Part shown: one piece after another, positions 32,989 through 41,218 of the stretch
How the letters are laid out: each line of letters opens with the position of its first letter
How positions within the stretch are numbered: position 1 is the first letter of the stretch
Assembly (NCBI RefSeq): GCF_014322795.1
Contig: NZ_JAASTT010000023.1
Span: 1 to 64,000, forward strand
Reading direction: 5' to 3'
DNA from: Paenilisteria portnoyi
GTDB taxonomy: Bacteria; Bacillota; Bacilli; Lactobacillales; Listeriaceae
Length of the DNA stretch: 64,000 nucleotides
Position numbers and translations under genes: made by a program
Notes under the pieces: model-generated
Database searches by the model: none
Told to the model about the DNA's origin: nothing
What the model saw: the letters and a program-made list of their open reading frames with translations, nothing else

Positions 32989-33507
32989 TTGACTAAAAGA
33001 TGGATATTAATAATTTCATTAATTATTTTAGTAGCGTTGTTAGTTGCGGGTTTTATATGGTTTAAAAATAATGGGCCGATAAAAGATACTTCACTAAAAG
33101 ATGATGGTATTGGGAGGCTCGCAATTGGAATGGATGAGGAACACATCAGGCATTATTATCCTGAATTCGCTATTTCTCATGGGAAGAAGAACAATATTTA
33201 TTATTATAATGATGAAGATAGCTTTATTGTTACTACTAAGAACAAGAAGATAGTCTGTATTGAATTAAGAAATGAGATACCTAACCAAAAACTAACAACG
33301 AAAAAAAATATAACATTGGGTAGCTCGTTGAACGAAGTGGAAAAGGCTTATGGTAAAAATTATAGAAAAAAATCTACAGAACGGTATGGAAATTTGATAG
33401 AGTTTCAGGATTCTAAAACAAATCAAAAGCTTGTATTTGGGGTTTTTGATAATAAAGTCAATGTAATCATTTTTTATGATTATGAAGAATTTGAGTATCA
33501 GTTTTAA
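32989..33507 (+). CDS. Membrane-anchored small protein, unknown (possible partner of the preceding secreted protein)
   Basis: 172 aa. One N-terminal helix (~5-27) is followed by an exposed domain (~35-172). That domain contains GIGRLAIGMDEEHIRHYYPEF and NITLGSSLNEVEKAYGKNY, two turns of a motif resembling the SmpA/BamE-like or PepSY-like 'G-x-S-x-x-E-V' fold. No Cys. TTG start with GAGGTG 8 nt upstream. It sits 20 bp after the secreted Cys-rich protein gene and before a terminator, so the two form an operon. It could protect the producing cell or help folding; function unassigned. Confidence 0.6.
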   Translation: MTKRWILIISLIILVALLVAGFIWFKNNGPIKDTSLKDDGIGRLAIGMDEEHIRHYYPEFAISHGKKNNIYYYNDEDSFIVTTKNKKIVCIELRNEIPNQKLTTKKNITLGSSLNEVEKAYGKNYRKKSTERYGNLIEFQDSKTNQKLVFGVFDNKVNVIIFYDYEEFEYQF

Positions 33508-33536
33508 TTAATAATTGATTGAAGTATGTACTCTAG

Positions 33537-33568
33537 AAAGCCCTTGAATTAATTTTCAGGGCTTTTTT
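33537..33568 (+). terminator. Terminator after the secreted/membrane protein pair
   Basis: Stem AAAGCCCT (33537-33544) with AGGGCTTT (33558-33565), extended by TGAA/TTCA, then T residues. Confidence 0.85.
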
Positions 33569-33611
33569 ATTTTTAGAGAAATCCTTGCCAATAAAAAATA
33601 CACTGAGAATG

Positions 33612-33735
33612 AACGGGCGTAATTGTTTCGCCAGCCCAACAAAGTTTCGTGCCCGATATAGAAATGAGTCGCCTAAAAAAGGTTGCTATAGACCCACACG
33701 AAAGGGTTGTGGTAGTATACTTTAGGTAGTTATTT
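33612..33735 (+). promoter_or_regulatory. Structured leader before the cation efflux gene
   Basis: Two hairpins can be drawn: CGGGC (33614-33618) with GCCCG (33651-33655), and CCTAAA (33672-33677) with TTTAGG (33721-33726). The second encloses CCACA...TGTGG. It does not match NiCo, yybP-ykoY, M-box or fluoride riboswitch consensus as I remember them. A metal-responsive leader is a guess from context. Confidence 0.3.
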
Positions 33736-33754
33736 ATGTTAACGGGGGTAAGTG

Positions 33755-34627
33755 ATGAGTAATTCTAATTTGACTATTCTATCGGTAATAAGTAATTTTG
33801 TTATCGTTATTTTGAAATTTATTGTGGGGTTTTTGACGGGATCGGTTGCGGTTATTTCGGAGGCGGTGCATTCGTCGATGGATTTGTTTGCGTCGGTGAT
33901 TACGTTTTTCTCGATTCGGATTTCGAACCGGCCGGCAGATGATGATCATCCATATGGGCATGGGAAGGCAGAGAATATCGCTGGGACGATTGAGACGCTG
34001 CTTATTTTTGTGGCTGGGATTTGGATTATTTATGAGTCGATGAACAAATTTTTCAATCCGCATGAGATTCGGTTTCCGGCGCTCGGTATTGCTGTGATGT
34101 TGTTTGGGGCAGCGGTGAATATTGTAGTTTCTAGGGTGATTAAGAAGGCGGCGGATAAGGAGAATTCGGTGGCGATGAAGTCGAACGCGCTTCATTTATA
34201 TACGGATGTGTTTACGTCGCTAGGCATTGCGTTTAGCTTGTTGCTTGTTCATTTGACGGGCTGGTTATGGCTTGATCCGGTGATTGCGATTTTGACGGCG
34301 TTTTACATTATGTATGAGGCTTGGAAGTTGTTGAAGGAGTCGTTCCCGCCACTTATGGATAAGCGGTTATCGCCGAGTGAGGAAGAGGAGATTAAGCGGA
34401 TTATTATGACGCATCAGGCGGATTTCATTGAGTTTCATGATTTTCGGTCGCGTCGTGCTGGTGCGCAGGAATATATTGATTTTCATTTGGTTGTGGCGAA
34501 TAATCAGACAATCGAGCAGGCGCATTCACTGTGTAATGTGATTGAAAAGGAGATTTATGATTTTTATGCGAAGGCGCAGGTGTTGATTCATTTGGAACCG
34601 GAAGAGGAACGAATCTTGACGAAATAA
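33755..34627 (+). CDS. Cation diffusion facilitator (CDF) efflux protein
   Basis: 290-aa proton-coupled divalent metal exporter. Six N-terminal helices carry the metal-site residues: SEAVHSSMDLFAS (HxxxD-type), DDDHPYGHGKAENIAG and SNALHLYTDVFTSLG (HxxxD). The cytosolic C-terminal domain has FHDFRSRRAGAQEYIDFHLVV and ends LIHLEPEEE. It belongs to the YeaB/MamB-like group; Zn, Mn, Fe or Co cannot be distinguished. The ATG at 33755 is preferred, with GGGGGT upstream. Confidence 0.9.
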   Translation: MSNSNLTILSVISNFVIVILKFIVGFLTGSVAVISEAVHSSMDLFASVITFFSIRISNRPADDDHPYGHGKAENIAGTIETLLIFVAGIWIIYESMNKFFNPHEIRFPALGIAVMLFGAAVNIVVSRVIKKAADKENSVAMKSNALHLYTDVFTSLGIAFSLLLVHLTGWLWLDPVIAILTAFYIMYEAWKLLKESFPPLMDKRLSPSEEEEIKRIIMTHQADFIEFHDFRSRRAGAQEYIDFHLVVANNQTIEQAHSLCNVIEKEIYDFYAKAQVLIHLEPEEERILTK

Positions 34628-34796
34628 GGTGTAGATGCTAATTCAGATAAATCGGCGGTAAGCGCTCGATTTGTTTAAAGCAGAATTTACGTCTTAATCC
34701 AAAGGTAATCTACTGAATTTTTGTCAAAATAAATTTTGCTTTAGGTCTTTATGTTACAATACATGTATGTGAAACGAAAAGTGAGGTGGCGCAAAG

Positions 34797-35495
34797 ATGA
34801 CATCGATTTTAATTGCGGATGATGATAAGGAAATTGTGGATTTAGTGAAATTATATCTTCAAAATGAGGGCTATACGATTCATTATGCTTATGATGGCGC
34901 GCAGGTATGGGACACGGTGCAAAAAGAGCAGTTGGATTTGGTTGTGCTGGATATTATGATGCCGAAAATGGATGGCTTGGAGGTTTGCCGTTTGATGCGT
35001 CAGGAGGCCATTACGACGCCAATTTTGATGCTGAGCGCGAAGGCGGAGGATAATGATAAAATTATGGGACTCTTGACTGGCGCGGATGATTACATGGTGA
35101 AACCGTTTAACCCGCTAGAGTTGTCGGTGCGTGTGAAGGCGATTTTGCGACGGGTGCAGTTGATGCGTCAGGGGAGTATGGGGAGCACGCCTCTAAACCA
35201 GCTGATTTTAGGGCCAATTGTGATTGATCGGGAGCTGCATACGGTGATGGTGAACGAGAAGGATTTGCATTTGACGACATCGGAATTTGATATTTTATTT
35301 TTACTGGCAAATGAGCCGGGTCGTGTTTTTAGTTCTGAGCTGATTTTTGAACGGATTTGGCAGGAGAAGGCGCTGGGTGCGAGTAAGACTGTGATGGTGC
35401 ACATTAGCAATTTGCGAGATAAGTTGAAGGATGCGATGGACGGAGAAAATGTAATCAAAACCATTTGGGGAGTAGGTTATAAAATTGAAGTTTAA
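34797..35495 (+). CDS. OmpR-family response regulator (CesR-like by position)
   Basis: 232 aa. Receiver domain (1-120): acidic pocket DDD at 8-10, phospho-Asp in VVLDIMMPKMDG, Lys in DYMVKPFNP. The winged-helix DNA-binding domain (~135-232) has LTTSEFDILFLLANEPGRVFSSE and ends TIWGVGYKIEV. Its last 11 bp overlap the kinase gene. Location between the gcvH/thioredoxin/CDF genes and metNPQ corresponds to L. monocytogenes lmo2422-2421 (CesRK, cell-envelope stress) as I recall. The gene name is therefore inferred from synteny. Confidence 0.9.
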   Translation: MTSILIADDDKEIVDLVKLYLQNEGYTIHYAYDGAQVWDTVQKEQLDLVVLDIMMPKMDGLEVCRLMRQEAITTPILMLSAKAEDNDKIMGLLTGADDYMVKPFNPLELSVRVKAILRRVQLMRQGSMGSTPLNQLILGPIVIDRELHTVMVNEKDLHLTTSEFDILFLLANEPGRVFSSELIFERIWQEKALGASKTVMVHISNLRDKLKDAMDGENVIKTIWGVGYKIEV

Positions 35496-36627
35496 GCAGT
35501 TCATATGGCGAATTTGGCAGCAAATGCATCCATTGCAAATCATTGTTTTAGCAGTGCTGTCTTGGTTCGCGGGTTTTGTGACATTGCGGAGTATCGGTTT
35601 GTGGCTCGTTTCGGTGACGCAGGATTCGGTTGTATTGACTGGAACGACGAAGAGTTTTATTGATTTATTCGGCTACGGTCGCTATGATAAATTACTGAAT
35701 TCACCGTGGATGATCATGTTGAAATATCTCGGCATGACTGGTGTAGCACTCGTGTTTTTCATCTTTTTCTATTGGCTTTTTAAACAGAATTTACTTAGAA
35801 AACAGTTGCGGCAGATTAATGATGCGATTCTCCAAGATCAGCCGATGGAACAGGAGAGTTTGATTCCGGAGATTGTGCAGTTAGAGGAGAGCATCGAGAA
35901 AATGCGGGGGCATCAGGCGGAACTTATCAAGCAGGAGCAGGAGGCGCAACAGGCAAAAAACGACTTGATTACGAATGTGTCGCATGATTTACGTACACCG
36001 TTGACATCGATTTTGGGTTATTTGAGTTACATTCATGAGGATCGTTATCGTGATGAGGTGGAATTGCGTCATTATACGGAATTGGTGTATGGAAAAGCGC
36101 AACGACTGCATAAACTGATTGACGATTTGTTTGATTATACACGGCTTGAGAGTACCGAATTCCACATTAAAGAGGATATGCTCGATATGGTGGAATTGTT
36201 GCGTCAGCTCGTTGCAGAATATGAGCGACCGGCTGCGGAAAAAGAGGTGCGTATTGTGGAGATGTACGCCGTAGAGAACCTGAAAGTCATGGGTGACGGT
36301 ATGCAGATTATGCGTTTATTTGAGAATTTATTTTCGAATGCACTTCAGTATGGTGCCTCTGGAAAGAAAATTGATATTAGCGCTAAAAAAGAAGCTGGTA
36401 TTGCGATTATTGAAGTTTCGAACTACGGTGCGGAGATTCCTGCTGGTGATTTACCGCAGTTGTTTGATCGGTTTTATAAAGTGGATAAAAATCGGACGAC
36501 TACGGGAACTGGGCTTGGTTTAGCGATTGCTAAGTCCATTGTTGAGCGTCATGGCGGGCATGTTTTCGCTACAAGTAAAAAAGGAAAAACAACATTTACA
36601 GTACAATTGCCGATTAGCGAGGGCTAG
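35485..36627 (+). CDS. Membrane sensor histidine kinase (CesK-like by position)
   Basis: 380 aa. Two N-terminal helices (~15-40 and ~75-105) flank a short external loop. A coiled linker (~110-155) leads to a HisKA domain with the phospho-His in NVSHDLRTPLTSILGYL (~167). HATPase motifs are NLFSNALQYG (N box) and TGTGLGLAIAKSIVERHGG (G2 box). TTG start inside the response-regulator gene. The small sensor loop is typical of kinases that detect membrane or cell-wall perturbation. A D,D-carboxypeptidase gene follows, which fits an envelope theme. Confidence 0.9.
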   Translation: MKFKQFIWRIWQQMHPLQIIVLAVLSWFAGFVTLRSIGLWLVSVTQDSVVLTGTTKSFIDLFGYGRYDKLLNSPWMIMLKYLGMTGVALVFFIFFYWLFKQNLLRKQLRQINDAILQDQPMEQESLIPEIVQLEESIEKMRGHQAELIKQEQEAQQAKNDLITNVSHDLRTPLTSILGYLSYIHEDRYRDEVELRHYTELVYGKAQRLHKLIDDLFDYTRLESTEFHIKEDMLDMVELLRQLVAEYERPAAEKEVRIVEMYAVENLKVMGDGMQIMRLFENLFSNALQYGASGKKIDISAKKEAGIAIIEVSNYGAEIPAGDLPQLFDRFYKVDKNRTTTGTGLGLAIAKSIVERHGGHVFATSKKGKTTFTVQLPISEG

Positions 36628-36644
36628 TGACAGATGTTTCATCT

Positions 36645-36702
36645 AGATTCAGCGTGTAATGACTCGTTTTCTTACGGAACTGTTAGATTACGCGCTGAAT
36701 CT
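36645..36702 (+). other. Long hairpin between kinase and carboxypeptidase genes
   Basis: A 16-bp near-perfect stem (36645-36660 with 36687-36702, one G-U) with a 26-nt loop, followed by only a short T-rich stretch. It may be a weak terminator or an attenuator that sets carboxypeptidase expression. Confidence 0.5.
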
Positions 36703-36775
36703 TAAGCTTTTCTTTCTAATTTCTTACTCTCCATTTTATCATTTTTAGATAAGATGTAAGCAAGGAGGGGAAATT

Positions 36776-37612
36776 ATGAAAAAACAGACATTGATTCTAA
36801 TTCTCGCTTGTTTGACGATAGTTGCTATATTAGTTTTTGTTTTAATTGGGAAAGATATTCGTGCAACGCCATCGATTGAGGCTAGTAGTGTACTGGTTAT
36901 AAATACGAAGCAGGAGAAGGAAATTTTTGCGAAAGATGTGAATCGTGCGGTTCCGATTGCTAGTATAACGAAATTAATGACGACTTATTTAGTTTTAGAG
37001 GCGATACATACGAAGGCTCTTTCTTGGGATGAGATGCTGAAGCTTGAGCGAGTGGATGATCCGCAGGCGGTGAGTCTCTATGCGAAGACAGGGACGAAAT
37101 ATTATACGGTAGAGGATTTATTTGCAGCGATGTTGATTACGTCGGCCAATGATGCGGCGGAGGCTTTAGCGGAGCGGATTGACGCAGAGCATTTCACGGA
37201 GAAGATGAATGCGAAGGCGAAACAATTTGGTATGTCGACAAAGACGCATTTTAGCAGTGCAAGTGGCTTGGATAAGAATGGCGAAATGTCGGTATCAACA
37301 GCCGCGGATTTGATGATTTTGACGAAGCGGTTATTGCATGATTTTCCGGAAGTGCTGGATACGACATCACGAACGGATTATGTGACGAAAAATGGCGACA
37401 CGATTCATACGACGAACGGGGCGCTCGAAGAAGATGCAGTAAGTGGGATGGACGGCTTGAAAACGGGTTATACAGACCAAGCTGGTTACTGTCTTATCGG
37501 AACGGCGGTTCAAAATGGCGAGCGGGTAATCTCGATTACGCTAGGTAGTTCGACGGATGCAGGACGAACAAAGGATGCTAAAAAAATGATGGAGTTCGGC
37601 TTTTCGAAATAA
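36776..37612 (+). CDS. D-alanyl-D-alanine carboxypeptidase (serine type, S11)
   Basis: 278-aa penicillin-binding peptidase that trims the terminal D-Ala of peptidoglycan stem peptides. An N-terminal helix (~5-25) acts as signal anchor. The three active-site motifs are in order: SITK (SxxK, ~63), SAND (SxN, ~122) and KTG (~222). There is no C-terminal PBP5-like domain or amphipathic anchor, so it is the short form. AAGGAGGGG precedes the ATG. It probably belongs to the envelope-stress regulon of the adjacent two-component system (inference). Confidence 0.9.
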   Translation: MKKQTLILILACLTIVAILVFVLIGKDIRATPSIEASSVLVINTKQEKEIFAKDVNRAVPIASITKLMTTYLVLEAIHTKALSWDEMLKLERVDDPQAVSLYAKTGTKYYTVEDLFAAMLITSANDAAEALAERIDAEHFTEKMNAKAKQFGMSTKTHFSSASGLDKNGEMSVSTAADLMILTKRLLHDFPEVLDTTSRTDYVTKNGDTIHTTNGALEEDAVSGMDGLKTGYTDQAGYCLIGTAVQNGERVISITLGSSTDAGRTKDAKKMMEFGFSK

Positions 37613-37627
37613 AATGGCGATTGAATC

Positions 37628-37657
37628 TTGACAAATCCGACTAAAAACATGTAATAT
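37628..37657 (+). promoter_or_regulatory. Promoter of the metNPQ operon
   Basis: TTGACA (37628-37633), 18-bp spacer, TAATAT (37652-37657), placed 40 nt before the SAM riboswitch. Confidence 0.75.
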
Positions 37658-37698
37658 TAATAAACACAAGGCGCGTAAGTAAATGCGTCGAAAAATAA

Positions 37699-37818
37699 TC
37701 TTATCAAGAGTGGTGGAGGGATATGCCCGAAGAAACCCAGCAACCTAAGTGGATGAATGATTGTTATCCATTGCAAGGTGCTAAATCATACAGAGTGTAA
37801 CGCTCTGAGAGATGAGAG
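37699..37818 (+). promoter_or_regulatory. SAM-I (S-box) riboswitch
   Basis: S-box core elements are present in order: TTATCAAGAG, GGTGGAGGGA, GCCCGA-GAAACCC, GCAACC, a variable hairpin, AAGGTGCTAA, and the closing GATGAGAG that pairs with the 5' strand. SAM binding would favour the downstream terminator and shut off methionine uptake. Confidence 0.93.
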
Positions 37819-37845
37819 AAAAGCGTAAATTATGCATGTAATTAC

Positions 37846-37880
37846 ACCTTTCTTCGCTCAAGCAGCAAGAGAGGTTTTTT
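37846..37880 (+). terminator. Riboswitch-controlled terminator
   Basis: Stem ACCTTTCTT (37846-37854) with AAGAGAGGT (37867-37875) and six T, directly before metN. Confidence 0.8.
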
Positions 37881-37912
37881 GTTTAAGACAGAGAATAAGG
37901 GTGGAGTTTACT

Positions 37913-38935
37913 TTGATAAGGCTTAAAAGTGTTGCGAAGGATTATAAGACTCGGAAAAACAATGTAAGAGCAGTGGATGATGTTAATTTAGATATCGCGG
38001 ATGGTGAAATTTTTGGTGTTGTAGGGTATTCTGGCGCTGGGAAAAGTACGCTGATTCGGATGTTTAACGGTTTGGAGTTGCCGACAGAAGGCACGGTGGA
38101 AGTGGATGATTTATTTATTTCTCAAATTAGAGGGAGTAAATTGCGTAAGGCACGCCAGCAAATCGGGATGATTTTTCAACATTTTAATTTGCTTTGGTCG
38201 CGTACGGTGTATGATAATATCGCGTTTCCACTGGAGATTGCGGGAGTGCGTGGCGAGAAGCGGCGTTTTCGAGTGAATGAGTTGATCCGACTTGTTGGCT
38301 TGGAAGGGAAGGAAGATGCGTATCCGTCTGAGCTAAGTGGTGGTCAGAAGCAACGTGTCGGGATTGCTCGGGCGCTTGCGAATAATCCGAAAGTATTGCT
38401 GTGTGATGAGGCGACATCGGCACTCGATCCACAAACGACGGATGAAGTGTTGGAGTTATTGCTGGACATTAATCGCCGTCTGAACTTGACGATTATCGTG
38501 ATTACGCACGAAATGCACGTTATTCGCAAAATTTGTAATCGTGTGGCGGTCATGGAAGCGGGGCGTGTGGTCGAACTTGGTGATGTTATTGAAGTCTTCC
38601 AACATCCGAAAGAGTCGGTGACAAAACGATTTGTGCGGCAAGTAACTGAATCGGATGAGACCGAAGAATTGCTTCACATGTTGCTTGAAAATTATTCGGA
38701 AGGTAAACTAGTGAAGCTGCTTTTTGTTGGGGGCACAGCGACGCAGCCGATTATTTCACAAGTAGCGCAAGATAATAAGGTGTTACTCAATATTTTACAC
38801 GGGAACCTGACGCAAACACAGAATGGGGCGTACGGGACTTTATATATTCAAATTCAAGGTGAGGAATCGCAAGTGGATGCCACAATCACCCGGTTACGCG
38901 AGCTTGAGATAGAAACGGAAGTGATTGAAGGATGA
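37913..38935 (+). CDS. metN: Methionine ABC transporter ATP-binding protein
   Basis: 340-aa ATPase for D/L-methionine import. Walker A GYSGAGKST (~38-46), signature LSGGQKQR (~141-148), Walker B VLLCDEATSALD, H-loop VITHEMHVI. The C-terminal ACT-like C2 domain (~265-340), typical of MetN, gives trans-inhibition by methionine. TTG 37913 gives the family length and has AGGGTGGAG upstream; the longer frame would enter the riboswitch terminator. The stop overlaps metP by 4 bp. Regulated by the SAM riboswitch. Confidence 0.93.
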   Translation: MIRLKSVAKDYKTRKNNVRAVDDVNLDIADGEIFGVVGYSGAGKSTLIRMFNGLELPTEGTVEVDDLFISQIRGSKLRKARQQIGMIFQHFNLLWSRTVYDNIAFPLEIAGVRGEKRRFRVNELIRLVGLEGKEDAYPSELSGGQKQRVGIARALANNPKVLLCDEATSALDPQTTDEVLELLLDINRRLNLTIIVITHEMHVIRKICNRVAVMEAGRVVELGDVIEVFQHPKESVTKRFVRQVTESDETEELLHMLLENYSEGKLVKLLFVGGTATQPIISQVAQDNKVLLNILHGNLTQTQNGAYGTLYIQIQGEESQVDATITRLRELEIETEVIEG

Positions 38936-39606
38936 ACGATTCTACAGGATACTTTGCAAATGTAGATTGGGATATGATGAAAACAGCTACAGAAGAAACG
39001 CTTTACATGACGATAGTTTCGCTGTTTGCCGTCTTTTTCCTAGGTTTGGCTTTGGGACTTGTTTTGTTCTTAACGAATCGCAAAAAGGACGCTGGATCGC
39101 GGACGGCTTATTGGATAACAGCGATTTTAGTCAACGTCTTCCGATCGATTCCGTTTATTATTTTAATCGTGTTACTACTTCCAATGACAAAAACGCTTGT
39201 CGGGACGATTATTGGGCCTAAAGCGGCGCTACCAGCTTTGATTATTTCGGCGGCTCCATTTTATGCACGAATGGTGGAAATCGCATTTCGTGAGGTGGAT
39301 AAGGGCGTTATTGAGGCAGCAAAAGCGATGGGTGCGAACCTATTCACGATTATTGGAAAGGTTTTGATTCCAGAAGCACTACCAGCAATCATTTCAGGCA
39401 TTACCGTGACGGCGATTTCACTGGTTGGCTTCACGGCCATGGCGGGTGTTATCGGAGCAGGTGGACTCGGAAACGCAGCTTATCTAGAAGGTTTCCAACG
39501 GGCTCAGCCAGCAGTCACATTAGTTGCGACTATTATTATTTTAATTATAGTATTTGTTTTCCAGTTCATTGGGGACATCTTGACCAAATGGGTCGACAAA
39601 CGATAG
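38932..39606 (+). CDS. metP: Methionine ABC transporter permease
   Basis: 224-aa channel subunit (MetI/MetP type) with five helices. The binding-protein-dependent transport signature is EAAKAMGANLFTIIGKVLIPEALPAIISG, and the C-terminal half has SLVGFTAMAGVIGAGGLG. It overlaps metN (ATGA) and lies 18 bp before metQ in the usual N-P-Q order. Confidence 0.93.
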   Translation: MNDSTGYFANVDWDMMKTATEETLYMTIVSLFAVFFLGLALGLVLFLTNRKKDAGSRTAYWITAILVNVFRSIPFIILIVLLLPMTKTLVGTIIGPKAALPALIISAAPFYARMVEIAFREVDKGVIEAAKAMGANLFTIIGKVLIPEALPAIISGITVTAISLVGFTAMAGVIGAGGLGNAAYLEGFQRAQPAVTLVATIIILIIVFVFQFIGDILTKWVDKR

Positions 39607-39624
39607 GAAAAGGGGAGTTAACGA

Positions 39625-40455
39625 ATGAAAAAAGTTTTATTAGGATTATTTACACTGACATTAGTATTAGTTTTAGCGGCTTGTGGCGGAGGTTCGAAAG
39701 ATGATGCGAGTGGCGATAAAGGAACAACGCTTGTTATTGGTGCATCTAACTCACCGCATGCTGTCATTTTAGAAAAAGCGAAACCTATTTTAGCGAAAAA
39801 AGGTATTAATTTAGATATTAAAAAATATACGGACTACGTAATGCCGAATGTGGCGTTGGATGAAGGCGACTTGGATGCGAACTATTTCCAAACGATTCCG
39901 TACATGGAGTTAGAAATGAAGGAAAAAGGCTACAAATTTGTGAACATGGGCGGTATTCATATCGAGCCAATGGGTCTTTATTCTAAGAAAATTGATTCGT
40001 TAGAGGACCTACCGAAAAATGCGCAAGTGATCATGTCTAATAGTAAATCGGATTGGCCACGTGTGCTTGGCATTTTAGCGGATAATGGTGTTATTAAATT
40101 GAAAGACGGCGTGAAGCGTCAAGATGTAACGTTCGATGATATCGTTGAAAATCCGAAAAATATTAAATTCAAATACGATGTGGATGCTGGGTATTTGATG
40201 ACAGCATACAATAATGAAGAGGGCGATATTGTTGCGATTAACTCGAATTTCGTAGTGGATCAAGGCATGAACCCTAAGAAAGATGCGATTGCGATTGAGA
40301 AAACAGACTCGCCTTACGTGAATATCGTGGCAGCCCAAGAGAAAAATAAAGACAATAAAGATATTAAAGAGCTAGTGAAAGTTTTACAATCCAAAGAAAT
40401 TCAAGATTTCATTACAAAAGAGTGGAAGGGTGCAGTCGTACCTGTTTCTAACTAA
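39625..40455 (+). CDS. metQ: Methionine-binding lipoprotein (NLPA family)
   Basis: 276-aa receptor lipoprotein. Signal peptide with lipobox VLAAC (Cys ~20). NLPA-family motifs: KYTDYVMPNVALDEGDLDANYFQTIPYME, GGIHIEPMGLYSKK, NSKSDWPRVLGILADNG and NSNFVVDQGMNPKKDAI. It is the last gene of the SAM-regulated operon; a hairpin terminator follows. Confidence 0.93.
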   Translation: MKKVLLGLFTLTLVLVLAACGGGSKDDASGDKGTTLVIGASNSPHAVILEKAKPILAKKGINLDIKKYTDYVMPNVALDEGDLDANYFQTIPYMELEMKEKGYKFVNMGGIHIEPMGLYSKKIDSLEDLPKNAQVIMSNSKSDWPRVLGILADNGVIKLKDGVKRQDVTFDDIVENPKNIKFKYDVDAGYLMTAYNNEEGDIVAINSNFVVDQGMNPKKDAIAIEKTDSPYVNIVAAQEKNKDNKDIKELVKVLQSKEIQDFITKEWKGAVVPVSN

Positions 40456-40471
40456 TAGTCGTACACATAAT

Positions 40472-40509
40472 TTCGTCTGACCTGAAAATGGTTGGGCGAT
40501 TTTTTTTGA
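40472..40509 (+). terminator. Terminator after metQ
   Basis: A 9-bp stem with several G-U pairs (CGTCTGACC with GGTTGGGCG) and eight T. Confidence 0.65.
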
Positions 40510-40576
40510 TGGGTGGAGAAATAGCTGAAAATATGCTATGTTTGCTTTACGAAAATCAACAATGGGGGAATTGGTG

Positions 40577-41218
40577 ATGATAAAAATTTTGGTGGTGGAT
40601 GATAATTCATTTATTACGGGTGGTTTGGAAATTATTATGAGCACGATGGAAGACATCGAGGTTCTTGGCGCTGCGCAAAATGGCGAGGAGGCAGTAGCTT
40701 TTTGTCAGGCGAATGAGGTCGATGTGGTGTTGATGGATGTGCGGATGCCTGTGATGGATGGGGTTGAGGCGACGAAGCGGATTACAGAGACGACACGGAC
40801 TAAAGTTATTATTTTGACAACGTTTGATGACGATACATCGATTTTGAAGGCGATTGAAAATGGGGCAAAAGGATATTTGTTGAAAAATAATGATCCGCAA
40901 ATAATTCGCCATACGATTGTTAGTGTGATGCAAAATCAGAGTATCATTCAAGAGGAAATTTGGGATAAGGTGAAGTCATCGCTCGGCAAGGAGTCAGAGC
41001 CAGATTTGAGTCGCTTGCAGTTGACGGCGCGTGAGTTAGATGTGATGAAGGCTGTGGCGAGTGGGTTATCAAACAAGGAAATTGCGAAAAATTTGTTTAT
41101 ATCGGAAGGTACGGTGGCGAATAATATTTCGGCCTTGCTCGGAAAACTGGGATTGGATCATCGGACGCAACTCGCGATTTTGTATTTGACGGGTCATGTT
41201 GGGGGCGGTGAGCGTTGA
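40577..41218 (+). CDS. NarL/LuxR-family response regulator (LnrK-like)
   Basis: 213 aa. Receiver domain with DDN at ~8-10, phospho-Asp in VVLMDVRMPVMDG and Lys in KGYLLKNND. C-terminal LuxR HTH: LTARELDVMKAVASGLSNKEIAKNLFISEGTVANNISALLGKLG. The ATG at 40577 lies 7 nt after GGGGGA; earlier starts lack a site. The last 4 bp overlap the kinase gene. With the following kinase and three ABC genes it forms a module like B. subtilis lnrJKLMN (linearmycin sensing and resistance). Confidence 0.9.
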   Translation: MIKILVVDDNSFITGGLEIIMSTMEDIEVLGAAQNGEEAVAFCQANEVDVVLMDVRMPVMDGVEATKRITETTRTKVIILTTFDDDTSILKAIENGAKGYLLKNNDPQIIRHTIVSVMQNQSIIQEEIWDKVKSSLGKESEPDLSRLQLTARELDVMKAVASGLSNKEIAKNLFISEGTVANNISALLGKLGLDHRTQLAILYLTGHVGGGER

